A stretch of DNA of 64,000 nt from Rotaria sp. Silwood1 (lineage: Eukaryota > Rotifera > Eurotatoria > Philodinida > Philodinidae), in NCBI GenBank assembly GCA_905250075.1, contig CAJNOP010000002.1:1555867-1619866 (forward strand). Direction: 5' to 3'. The notes below the pieces were generated by a model. The model was not told the origin of the DNA and searched no databases. It saw only the letters and a list, made by a program, of their open reading frames with translations. Shown here piece after piece: positions 36,401-48,228 of the stretch; position 1 is the stretch's first letter; the number at the start of each line of letters is the position of its first letter. A program made the translations under genes and the position numbers.

Positions 36401-37396
36401 TTCTGTACAATAAAGATTCAATGGATCATGAAAAAAAAAGTATCAGGAAGCTCAACTATGAGCATTATGAGAATGAATGAAAAAGAGGACAGTGAAATCA
36501 ATACTATAGTGGCGACTACACGGATTTCTTGATTGTTCGTCCTCTCTTTTCTTCTGTCTTTCCATTGTACTTTTATGATGACGAGAAATTTCAACATGCA
36601 AGAAGTCATCCAACTTATACTGCCGACATCGTTGGCCGCCGTCATTTTTTTTTGTTGCTCTATTCTCTCTCTCCCAGTGATTTCAAACGTACATACATAC
36701 GTACACATACAAACACACGTCTCACATACACATACAAAAAGTCTTTCATTAATAATAATAATACTAATATATGAAACAATCTTCATTACTTCTTATATGT
36801 ATCGTAATCATTTTTACCATCGATGATTGTCATCATTAATATTACAGATATTGTCTATGAAGAATTAAACAATAGACAGGTACATGATTAATGACACCTC
36901 TAGAGAACGAAAAGAACTAACTGAAGCTAATTACATATGAATATTTTGTATTCGTGTACGTTTCATAGTAAGAAAGAATTATAACACAATACAAGAAATT
37001 CATTGAAAGATTTTTTTCTAAATTTAAATTTGTCCATTCATACATTGTATTTTTTTTGTGCATAAAAAAATAAGCATAAAATTTTTCAATTGCGAATAAC
37101 GCACTTCCAACAGCTATAAATATTCTTTTTTTTTTATTATTTGTCTATTCTTATATTTTAAAAAACAACTGTTGTTATCAATACATGTCTTTACATATGA
37201 TAGTTATACAAATCTTTTCAATAGATATGGTGAAGATCGTCATTTTCAGAAAACTCTTGTTTTTTTTTCATCTGTATGCATCCATTTTCTTTTAATAATG
37301 AATATATTGTGTTCAACATTATTTTCCGCTAGTTTACCATATTAAATTATAAATAAAATAATTAGTTGTATTCCATTCTATTTTCTTATTTTCTAG
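33468..37396. other. Intergenic, upstream of the kinase gene; no gene seen
   Basis: AT-rich, with T-tracts and several AAACAAAC and GA/CT-rich microsatellite patches (about 34693-34705, 35845-35870, 36660-36680). Overlapping frames on both strands at 36418-36826 come from low-complexity CACATAC/CTCTC sequence and are not called. The kinase promoter probably lies in the last part. Confidence 0.5.
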
Positions 37397-37456
37397 GCCT
37401 TACTTTGACATTGGATTACACTTGCGTATCATTCAATTTATTCTTATTTTATAAAT
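37397..37456 (+). promoter_or_regulatory. Probable 5' UTR start (splice acceptor) of the kinase gene
   Basis: TTATTTTCTAG ending at 37396 is a good 3' splice site lying 60 bases before the kinase ATG. It would start the coding exon after an untranslated exon, or accept a spliced leader. No upstream donor could be identified by eye. Confidence 0.4.
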
Positions 37457-40414
37457 ATGGTACAAGGTTTACATAATGCGGCGACACCTGATAGAGCATC
37501 AACAGTTGATACAGGTGATACATCCCCAGATGAAAAACGAAAAAAAGTAGGAAATTACATCATTTTAAAAACAATTGGAGAAGGTAGTTTTGCCAAAGTA
37601 CGTTTGGGTGTTCATCTTATTACAGAAATGAAAGTAAGTGTAATTGATATAGATCAAATTATAAAAAAAAACGATTTGTTTTCTTTTTTTTCTATTATTT
37701 TTCTACACATGGTACTGAATTGCGTAGCGGTTTTTTTCTTAAGTTTTTCAATGGGATTAAAACAAGAAAAAAGACAAAACATGTTGTTTTCTGACATTTT
37801 AACCTATGAACTATATTGTTTTTGTTTCTTTGTTTCTATTAGGTTGCAGTTAAAGTTATTAATAAACGTGAAGTATTTAAAAGAAATTATTTAAGAACTA
37901 ATCTACGTCGCGAAGCATCAATGATGCAACGTATGTCGCATAAAAATATAATACAATTACATGAAGTTATGGAAACAGAAAATTCCTATTATATTGTTAT
38001 GGATTTAGTACAAGGAAATGAGTTTGTCAAATATTTAACAAAAAAGTAAGACGAAAAAAAAAAACAAACATATGAAATATTTTAATTTTATTAAAAACAA
38101 ATATATCTTCTCTTAGGAAACAATTAGATGAGAATGAAACTAGAAAATATATTCGACAAATTGTTTCAGCTGTTGAACATATGCATCGTGCGCGTGTTAT
38201 ACATAGAGATATAAAACTTCAAAATTTTATGCTTGATCAAAATAGTGATATTGTTATTATTGGTGAAGAAAAATCTTTTTTTTTGTTAGAGATTTTAAAT
38301 AATAAAAATCATTTGTTTTTCATATAGATTTTGGTCTGAGCAATTGTCTTGATGAAAAAGGTTTTTTAACAACTCAATGTGGTTCTCCAGCGTAAGATTT
38401 ATAAAAGAAAAAAGTTTAATTTAATATTGAAATTCTAATCTTTATATAGTTATGCAGCTCCAGAAATTTTTGCTCATCAAGAATATGGTCCAGCTGTTGA
38501 TGTATGGAGTATTGGTGTAAATATGTTTGCTATGTTAATGGGTAAACTTCCATTTAAAGTTGAACATCGTAGTCGAAATCTCGCTAAACTTCATGCATGT
38601 ATACTTAAAGGATGTGAAATACCTAATACACTTTCACATGGTAATAATGAAAAATTAAAACCTGTTGTTTTTTTTTTCTTTTATTTTCATGGAACTTGTT
38701 TATTCAGATTGTCACGATTTATTATCAAGATTATTAGAACCATCACCAACTAAACGAATAACTATACCAGAAATTCTTCGTCATCCATTTTTAACCGATT
38801 TATTAGGACCTATTGAATTAATACCTTTTAAACCTCATGCTGATTTAAGAGAAGTCAATCAAAGTATAATCAGATATCTTGCAATAAAGTAGATCTATAT
38901 AAATAATCATTGATGATTCAACAAATACTTTTATTTTTGTTTTCTTTTATATTAGATATGGATATTCAGAGCATGAAGTTGAAGAAGCTGTAGTACATCG
39001 AAAACCTATTGCATGTCGAGCTCTTTATAGTTTAATTGAACGACGTCTTAAAGAAGGTTTAGGTTGGCCAGATCGTACATACAATAATTCTGTTAATGCT
39101 CATTCATCACCATCAACAGCAGGTACTATTGCTTTCAATGATGGTCCATCAGATATGATACTTGATAAGCTTGTTCGTCATGAACCATTACTTCCTGGTC
39201 GTCGTACGCTACCATATCTTTCATCTCAACAAACATCTCCACCAATAACCAATGGACAAAGAGCACCACGTGAAAAACCAAATTTTGCATTTGATGAACA
39301 AGTTTTACTACGAACAAGTACAAATGATAGAAGTATTACAAATGGTTTAACACAAGAAGCGTTAAATGAATTAGTACCACCATCAAAATTAGTTTCTAGA
39401 AAACTATTTCATGATGTAATCGTAAGAAAATCATCAGCTGTTGCAAATAGTGTTGATCCAGCTGATGAACATATTAGTACAAGACGCGTAACAAATCCTA
39501 ATAGTCTTGCGCCGATAAAAACTTCAAATACTACTCAACGTGGCAATATCATAGTTCCATCACAAAAACTTAAACCCCGTAGTTTACCTAATTCAACACT
39601 TGATCATGCAAATCAAAATGGTTTTCATTTACCACATGATCTATTAGCAAGTACAACGGGTGATAATCGTACTTCAAAAACACTTATTCGTGCATCACAA
39701 GTTGAAAATTTAAAAAAACCTCAACATCATTCACCGGTGCGATATAATCCTGGTAAGTAAAAAATATCTTTATCTATCATTTGCATTGCTGAATAAATCT
39801 TTCTTGTTATGTACAAAATATGTATTTCAATGTTTTTTATTCATTTCTCTGCTCATCAAATTTGAAATATTTTATACGAGAGAAAAAAACTTTTGAAGCT
39901 CTTCTTCTTTTTCGAAATAAAATTGATGAGTAACAGAAAAAAAAAAGAAATTCTGTAATAATAATAATAATAATAATAATAAACTTCTATGTATCTCTTT
40001 TATGGTTTCGTAAATAGAAATAATTTTATATTTGTTTTAATATACATATTTCTTCTTGTTTATTTATTCTTAGCTCCATCAGTAACAGTAAAAGCCATTG
40101 GTTTATTTCTAAAAAATTCAGCATTACATTCACGTGTTAGTTCTTGTAGTAGTAAATCATCGAAAAGTAATGCTGGTATAACAACTGTTGATGTTCAACA
40201 ACAATCTCCACCATTAAGATTTTATCCATCAACATCAAATATAAATAATAAACAAAATGGAATTACTTATCATTCACATGGAAATTTAACATCAACAGAT
40301 ACAACAAGACAAATGTTTGTTAAAACACCTGGAACATCAAATCATATACCAACTAGTAAAAATCAACATTCAACAACAACAGGAACAAGTGGAGAAAAAT
40401 TAATGCCAACTTAA
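37457..40414 (+). CDS. HUNK: HUNK-like serine/threonine kinase (AMPK-related family)
   Basis: Eight exons, all joining in phase: 37457-37633, 37843-38045, 38117-38262, 38328-38391, 38450-38640, 38708-38888, 38956-39752 and 40074-40414 (TAA). The product is 699 residues, close to human HUNK (714). Kinase landmarks: GEGSFAKV loop at residues 41-48, VAVK lysine at 63, HRDIKLQN with catalytic Asp158, DFG at 176-178, then CGSPAYAAPE and DVWSIGVNMFAMLMGKLPF. The WSIGVNM-x-AML wording and the post-kinase block (YGYSEHEVEEAVVHRK, then RALYSLIERRLKEGLGW) are as I recall for HUNK rather than other AMPK-related kinases. Catalytic residues are intact. The C-terminal third is Ser/Thr/Asn-rich and probably disordered. 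An AAT trinucleotide run lies in intron 7 (about 39957-39984). Confidence 0.9.
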
Positions 40415-42224
40415 ATTTCGAAATCTACTTTTTTTTCTTTTCTGAAAATTTCTCGTTTCTTTTTTTTTCCTTTTGAATTTGAATCTTTTCTTTGCCATTG
40501 AATACGGTGCTTTCCATCTTGTTTCTTTCTTTTTTTCGATTGTTGATAATTGTTTTTTTTTTTTTATTTTACGAATGAAACTAATAATAATCTATGTTTG
40601 TATATAAGATTGTATAAATTTATTACCAATCGAATTTATTTCCAATATATTTAAGGTGTCCGGATAGTCATCTACTTAACAGGAATATTATATACCTTCT
40701 CATGGTGGTTAAAACGAAACAAGTAGTTGTGTCCTTTTTTTGGTCATAGTGCAGATTTTTATTCATAAATACTCTTGAACAGTTAAACCGTTAGATTCTA
40801 TAGCTGAAAAATTTTGATCTTTTTTTTTGTGAAGTTCCAATTAAAAATATACAAAATCGTCCGTTTCATTACTTCGATTCATTTTCGTTACTATAAATTG
40901 TTCGTCATGCAGGTGTATTTACAAATATTTGTGTAAGCGTTTTGAAGTAACTTTCATACGTTTCTTCAAAAGAATTGGTCGGTCGCTTATGAAAAAGTAT
41001 GATAAAAAACAAAAGTGAGAAAACTGACACGATTTTATGGTTTCCACAATTACCAAAATTTAAGATTGATGTCACTAATTTTTTAAAAAAATGTCAGCTA
41101 GATACTTATAAAATTGGGAAAAGAGACCTCGATGATGAGAAGTTCAAAAGATCGAAGACAATCAACATAATGAAGCACGAAGCCCTGACTATTGTTTTTT
41201 GAAACTTAAAAAAAACAGAATTTTTTATGCACGAGATCAAACAGTTCAAATTTTCAATAGTATTTATGAGTAAAAACTTGAAAGTCTCTTCTATCTTTGC
41301 TTTAACTATCATGAACATGCATAATTTCCTTTTCAGTAGGTGACGTTCCAAGAATCTAATATAATGAAACGAAATAAAAAAAAAACAATCGAAAAATAAA
41401 ACTATTAATAAAATTTCTTCTGCTTTTTTGAAACTACTGAAGCGACAAATTAGAAAAAACCATTAAGTCATCAGATTTAACAATTGATTAGTAGAGATAT
41501 AATTTTTTAATGTATAGACATTTGTTTGATTGATTGTGAGAAAATCAAAATCATTTTGATTTAAATAAAATAAGCTTTAATATGTACTTTGTAAACAGTT
41601 CTAGCTTTATTTTACGAGACATTCTTTTTATACAAAGCTTATAACTATAGATAAACACCACAGAGAAATCAATCATATTTTTATACCTCCATAAAACAAT
41701 AAATATTAATTTTAAGATGCATATTTATTTTTCGAATAATAATCAATATTTGATAATTGTATTTACAATACATATATGTGTGATAAATATTCATCATCTG
41801 ATAATGTTCGATCTTCATTAATATCTATCATACGAACATTTTATTTCAATATTCTAAGACTTTTCTATCGAAATTAAGAAATTTTATGTCTTGCGGCATT
41901 CATTGAATGTTTACTGGACAAGCTTGTCTATTGATACTGTCAAGATAGAATTTTCTAAATCAACAATTATGAATTAGACTTATAGAAAAATAATTATGAA
42001 ACCAATCGGCAGAATATCAATTAGAATTTATGACTAATATTTATTTCTTAGAAATAAAGAAGATCTTATAAAGAAAGAAAGTAAAGAAAAAGAACTGAAA
42101 GTATATTGTAAACATTAAACCAAATGAACAAAACAAAGTTTCAATGACTGTCAGTTATTTAACTAATCAGTATTTTTATCGTCAATTATCTTAAATGTGA
42201 TATGAAGACATCATGATGAATGTA
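40415..42224. other. Kinase 3' region and intergenic, no gene seen
   Basis: It starts with a T-rich 3' UTR-like stretch. A 67-codon frame at 40999-41202 and an overlapping minus frame have no recognisable motif. Nothing else is supported. Confidence 0.5.
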
Positions 42225-43003
42225 CAGTAAAACTTCTACTACTGAACATCTCCTAATTATGAATAGCTTCGGGTCCGCGCAATAATTTTAGCTAGATATA
42301 CCCTTTTCTAATGTAAACAACTTCGTAATCGGAACAGAGAACATTCTTTTATATGATCCCTGTTATTATTATACTCTCTCTCTAATGTAAATATACGCGC
42401 AATGTTTTTTTGACCTCATTTTAGTGTCTATTACCTGTGTGGTATATCCTACGGTTAAGCACTGTTATCTTTTAATACAGTATTGTAATTATGAAGAAAC
42501 TAATGATATTACAATACTAGCTTAATTTATAAGTAAACAATGGAATTAATTATTGCATTAGAATCAACACTTATTGATATCAACATGAATTCAGAAGAAA
42601 AAAGACAAAAATCAAATCTTGTATTATAATTGTAAAAACTTACAATTGAAAATATTAACATGAAAATAGATGAAGAAGAGAATAAATCACCAGACTTTTA
42701 TCTAACTTCGGAACCCATCTGACTGATAATCTCCATTTGACCTCATATGCTCATGCCTTCAGGGCTTTCTGCGTGAGTTATGGTTGTGTTATTAAACTTG
42801 TAGGATTTTTATCCATACCATGAATTTCATGTATGAGTTCAAATGAAAAGTAATCAATCGAATGAGTTTTCTCGTAAGACTAATATAGATGTTTTTGTTC
42901 ATTTCGCAGCAAATCATGCATCAAGTCCTTAAAGTAAACAACTTTGTATAATGAACATTTTTTGATAATTCACCATGGTGTTTACAATAGACATGTTTTA
43001 CTG
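42225..43003. mobile_element. Pogo-like (Tc1/mariner) element remnant
   Basis: The ends read CAGTAAAAC inward from both sides and are flanked by TA (42223-42224 and 43004-43005), the target duplication of Tc1/mariner-type elements. A CAGT-x-x-AAC terminus is typical of the pogo branch. The inverted similarity fades after about 10 bases, with a direct GTAAACAACTT motif shared by the subterminal parts. A 29-codon frame at 42540-42629 ending EEKRQKSNLVL, followed by broken frames, may be a transposase relic; that is a guess. No intact transposase. Confidence 0.55.
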
Positions 43004-43377
43004 TAATTAATATTACAATGAATCAAAACTTTAAAAAATTAATTAAACCGGTTAATACTAACATACTCACACTTGTGTTATGCAAAGATATTTTAAATTT
43101 TTTTATCAAACTTATATTAGCATATTCATTTAAACGCAATAATAGATGACAGTTACAAATGAAAAAAAAACACAATTTTCTTTTTCTTTATATCATACCA
43201 CATATGCGTTTTTTTTCATTAGTAATCAACAAAAAAATAAATAAATAAGACGTGCAGTTTGAATAACGACTAACGAAACCTTTAACAAGCAAAAACAAAA
43301 GAAAAAGAAAATTCGATCTCATAAAAACACATGAAGAAGTCAACAATGGAGTAAAAATATAGACAAGAACAAAATGT

Positions 43378-46300
43378 TTATTTCACTGTTGTTCTTACAA
43401 TAACTTCATCTAATAAATCATCTATACATAAACGAACGTCATTTTCAATAAAATCAACGATTAGTGGACATGAACATCCTGTCATTGGTTCAACACGTGA
43501 TGATTCAAGAAATGTATGTGGATCTTGACATGCTTCTTGTAAATTTTGAATATCATGAGTTACTTCCCTAAATATTTTTATTCAAAAAATTTTAAGTTAT
43601 GATTTCGCAAAAACAAAATTATTACCATTGACTGTCACATGATAAACATTCAAATCCTACTTTATATTTCCATCGTGTGGAACGACGAGCATGATTTTCA
43701 ATAAGATTATGTTGTAATTCTTTCATTTGACTTTCCAAAAGACCCAAACAATCACGAATTGGACCCAGTGAACTATTAAAAAAAAAAAAGTAAACATTCT
43801 TATAGCATATGAACAATATCTTTCGGTAGCGATGTTATTTCATAAAACAAAACTGTTTATATCACTAGACTATTAAAAATCTTTTACCAAATTTTTATAT
43901 AAAAGATATATCTTGAGTCACTCTATACATCCTAAAAGGCTCAGCCTATAGACCTTTATCCGGCCGAATTATTTTTAAAAAACTACCGTTAGCAACGTTG
44001 TAATTGAACGAAAAGTTCAAAAACCTATTCAAAATTATCTAAATCCTTATCGGAGATCTCAAGATGCTACTCAACAACAAAATTTCATTCTGTGATATGA
44101 ACAGACTTCTGAAAAACTAATGTTTAAAAAATAAGTGTTCAGATTCCAAGCTTGCTGAAAATTTTACTATATAGTTTATAATGTGGAATCTTTTGTTAAG
44201 TTTCTGGACTTGTACGTTATAAGACTAGAGAGTTATTTGATAATTACTATTTACTGAATTAACTAATAAAACTTCATTAGATATGATCTGAAAGAGCCAA
44301 TATTTTTACATAGATTCATAGAAAGAGAACTTATTCAAAAAGCTAAATTGATGATGTACATGTCTGGTTTTCACTGATTTTGCCTATATAAAGACTTTTC
44401 GTAATATTGATGTATCCATTCGCAGTTTGAATGTGTTGACTATACGAAAGAGAACATTTGATGACATTCTGATATACAAAATCTATGATCAACATTCAAT
44501 CGACGTACTCTTGTAAAACTTCAAATAAAGATAATTGATTGATCATAAAAGCTTACGACTATTTTCATAGCAAACAATGAACTTCAATACTTTTTATTTA
44601 TAATAAAAACTTTGCATAAGAGAAAATTCGAAGATTCTACTTACGTTGTAACTCTTTCTTGAGCTTCATTATCTGCAATTAATTCTTCTAATTCATCAAT
44701 ATCAATTATTGAATTCTATGAATAAAAAAAAAAAAAATTATGTTTTTCTCTTCAAACAAACAACAAATAGAAATTAATTATTTATTTTACATCTTTCAAT
44801 AAATATTGATTATCAATTAATGGTTTGATAGCTTTACAAATTTTTCCAAGTCGTGTTTCTAATTCTTTTCGTTTTTCTTGATGACGTTGATCTAATTGTT
44901 CAAAACGTTGAACATTATCAAGTGAAAACTAGAAAACAAAAAGAAATCAACAAATCCAGAAATAAAAATTAAGAAAAAATAAATTTCATATCAATCTAGT
45001 AAAAAGCTATTAAAAATAAAAGAGAGATGCGAAACGTGCAAATGTGCATAAAACAAATATCAACTTTTATTAATATCTTAGATGTTTTTTTTTTTTGTTT
45101 ACTTAAATCAACCATGATAAAAAGAATACACAAGAAAGAAACACATATGTATATATCACAGAATGAAATGAACTCATTGCACCGAAAAAATAAAAACAAA
45201 AAACAAAACAATCAAAAACTAAGTCAAACGTTTACATAAACCAAACAAATGAGTTTGTCTATTGTTTAATTAATGGAAAAAAAAACAAGCAGCGTACGTG
45301 CAACAATATTCATAAGCACCCGATGTAAAGCACGGAAACGTTTGTGTGTTAGTAGAATGCAGAAGAAGAAGAAGAAGAAACATGATCATTGCAACTATTG
45401 ATAGTGCCTACCTGATTGGATTTAATCGCTTCTTGTAGTTCAAGTTGATGTGCTTGAATTGTATAATCTAATTTTTCTTTTAATGCTTTTAATTCACGTT
45501 CTTTTAATTCAAGTAATTCACGAAGATTCTATAATAAGAAAAATATTAGGTTTATTTTAAAAAAAAACAAAAGGATTTGAGAAATTTATACATTAGTTGA
45601 ACTACTATCAGTGTTCATTCGTTCAAGTTTTAAATCAGCTACTTCACGTTCAAATTGTTGGAATTTTACTTGATTACATTGAAGATCTGCTTTAAGACGA
45701 TCAACTTCCAAACGATATTGAGTTTCACTTGTACGTAATCTTAACGAAGAAAAAGAAATAATGTTTTATATTATTAAAAATTGACTATTTTTGCAAGCTT
45801 CATTTCCCCTTATATTACTCTAGTAATAAAAAATCTTAATTGAAACAAGAGATGAAATCAGTATCGGTTACTGATTAGTTATTATCGATAATCATTTTCG
45901 AACTGGATCTCTATTCAACAGTTAGGGCTTAGTGAATAGATAAATATTCTAGAGTGGTTCGAGCGGTTGGACCTTTGTTGCTGAGATTTCGTATGTTTTA
46001 TGAGTTTTTCCTGTAATGCTTTAATTTTCAAGTGAAATCATAATTTATAATTTGATATCTGAAAGTTCGTCCCCTTGAAAACATCATATAGATCTGTTTG
46101 CAAGAAAAAAAATCAGAATTTTTCGACAATAATTATGGCGCAAGGTCTATATTTTAAAAAAGTTCATATATTAGAGAAACTTAGTCAAAAGACTTAAAGA
46201 TGTTTTCTACAAGCTAGTTTTATCGATGCCTTTGTGTGAATTGAGTTTCAAGTAAAAAATCAAAAGTATAATTTCGCTTGAAAACTAGAGTCACTAATGA

Positions 46301-48228
46301 CTAAATCCTATTGATTGGATATAGTTCTAGATCGAAAGCGATCTATTGTTTGAGAACTTTTGCTCGTTAGTATCTCATACAGGATGTGTAATGAAACTCT
46401 GTGGAAAGTTGTCTATGTCAAATATCACTATCCACATATGGAATCGTGCGAAAAATTTTTAGTATGGTATTAGTCTAGATTTCAGATAGATGGGCTGCTC
46501 TAGTCTATTCAGACTGGCACTTGTACCGATGTGGAAAAAAACTCAAATCGATTCCATGTCTGGTCGAATCAATACTTATGATTAGATGAGAGTTAGAGGA
46601 AAGCTAGATATATAAGAATGATAAGGCAAATGTATATTTCATATCAGAGGCCTAATTAAACACGTCAACCTGTTGCAAGCCTACGCTGTTCATGTCCTGA
46701 CTGTACAGGTTGTTTAATTTCATCCGCATGGACTTTCTGTAATGGTTTGTCTATCTTTTTTTCATGCCAATATCATAATAATAATAGAATAGATATTTTA
46801 GGAAGATTTTTCTAGTAGATGGATACAAAAGAAGTGTGCTTAGTTTACATTCCTGAAGTATTCACAATAGAAAAAATTTTGCTGTAGGTTAAACATTCCT
46901 GAATTAAACAGTAGTAACATTCAGACAAATAAAGAAATAGAAAGACAGTGATATTAAAAAAATATCTGTCTATTATTCTTTTTTACTGATCTAACTTCGA
47001 CATTGACTACAAATAAAAATTTCCTTTAATGACTCAGACTTTTTTAGAGTCCAATAAAAAGCTCTAATTCGTATAGTATTAAATATCATATTCATATAAT
47101 TACTTCTAAGATTAAGACTGATTATTGAAAAAAAAAACTAAACAAAATATATTTCTTACCTATCTGTTTCAATTTTAAGTGTAGTTAATTCTTGAATTTT
47201 AATATTCATTTCATGTTGAATATGTTTAAATTGTATTGTATATGTTTCAAGTTGTTTTTTTAATCGTTGATTTTGTATACGAATACTTTTAAGCTAAATA
47301 TTCAAAAATTCATTATATTTTTATTTAAAATGAAAATATCTTCTTACTTGTCGTTCAGTATCAAATAATCGTTGTTTAAGATAAGGTTCATTATTATCCA
47401 TAAATAATAATGATTGTTCATTTGTATTTGATGTTCGTTGTGCTACTTCATATGTTAAACATTTTAATGTTAAATAACAAATATCGATATCAGATGATGA
47501 CGTCAAATTTTCTTGATTATCATTTGTTTGTTGTGATGTATAAGATAAAAATGAAAGATGTTGATTTTCTTGTTTAAGTCTATCATTTTCATGCATATAA
47601 TCATGTACAATAGATTCTAATTTAAGTATTATATCTTTAAGTTTTTTATTTTCAATTTGAATTTGTTTAACATATTGTTTTAATTGTTCACTTTCTTTTG
47701 ACCATGCTAAAATTTCTTGTTCAAATACACGACGTGATACACGTTGTTCGGAACGTGGTGATCTTTAAAATAGAAAGAAATTAAGAAAATTGTATTTGTT
47801 TTTTGTTTTAAAAATGATACTTACGGTTCAGTATCATTATCAGTTTGAATTTCAACATGTTGTTTTATTGGTTGATGAGCTAATTGTTTAATTTGTTCCA
47901 TTAAAGATATACGTTCACGAAGTAAAACATCTAATTGAGATTGACATTCACTTAATCGAGACTCAGTAAGACTACTAGAATTGATAAAATAAAAATTATA
48001 TTTTTAAAAATTTGTTGATAATAATACCAATCGATATCAAAAGAAGTTTGTGATTCAATATTATTAAAAGATTTCAATATATAATTTTCTTTTTCTTGTA
48101 ATTGTTCTCGAGCTTGATCTCGCTCTTCAATTACATATTGAAGTTCTCTTTGATAAATTATATTATTTTCATGAAGTTTTTCTTTTAATTCATCAATTTC
48201 TTTTTGATATTCTTCAACGATTGATAAA
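43378..48228 (-). other. C-terminal part of the giant coiled-coil protein
   Basis: Exons 48028-48228, 47825-47974, 47348-47762, 47160-47293, 45592-45739, 45412-45528, 44791-44928, 44645-44715, 43626-43772 and 43378-43567. The first seven are continuous coil, with an EIQTD linker at about 47840. From 44715 the protein turns acidic (IDIDELEELIADNE) and then into a compact Cys/Trp-containing end: RRSTRWKYKVGFECLSC, later CSCPLIVDFIENDVRLCID, ending VIVRTTVK. The CxxC and CxC pairs could bind metal, but this is speculative. I do not recognise the domain. It has no sign of repetition, in contrast to the upstream arrays, and is likely the most conserved part for homology searching. Confidence 0.75.

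Noticed and set aside
36418..36826. Overlapping frames of 81-122 codons on both strands
   Set aside because: They derive from CTCTC and ACATAC low-complexity sequence, overlap each other in three frames and show no domain or splice support.
43378..43400. Apparent C-terminal TTV PDZ ligand
   Set aside because: Careful framing shows the protein continues one residue (VRTTVK) before the TAA, so the PDZ-type end is not present.
45945..45990. tRNA-like A-box wording (GTGGTTCGAGCGGTTGG)
   Set aside because: No B box at the right distance and no cloverleaf could be drawn; it lies in an intron and is more likely chance or a worn SINE.
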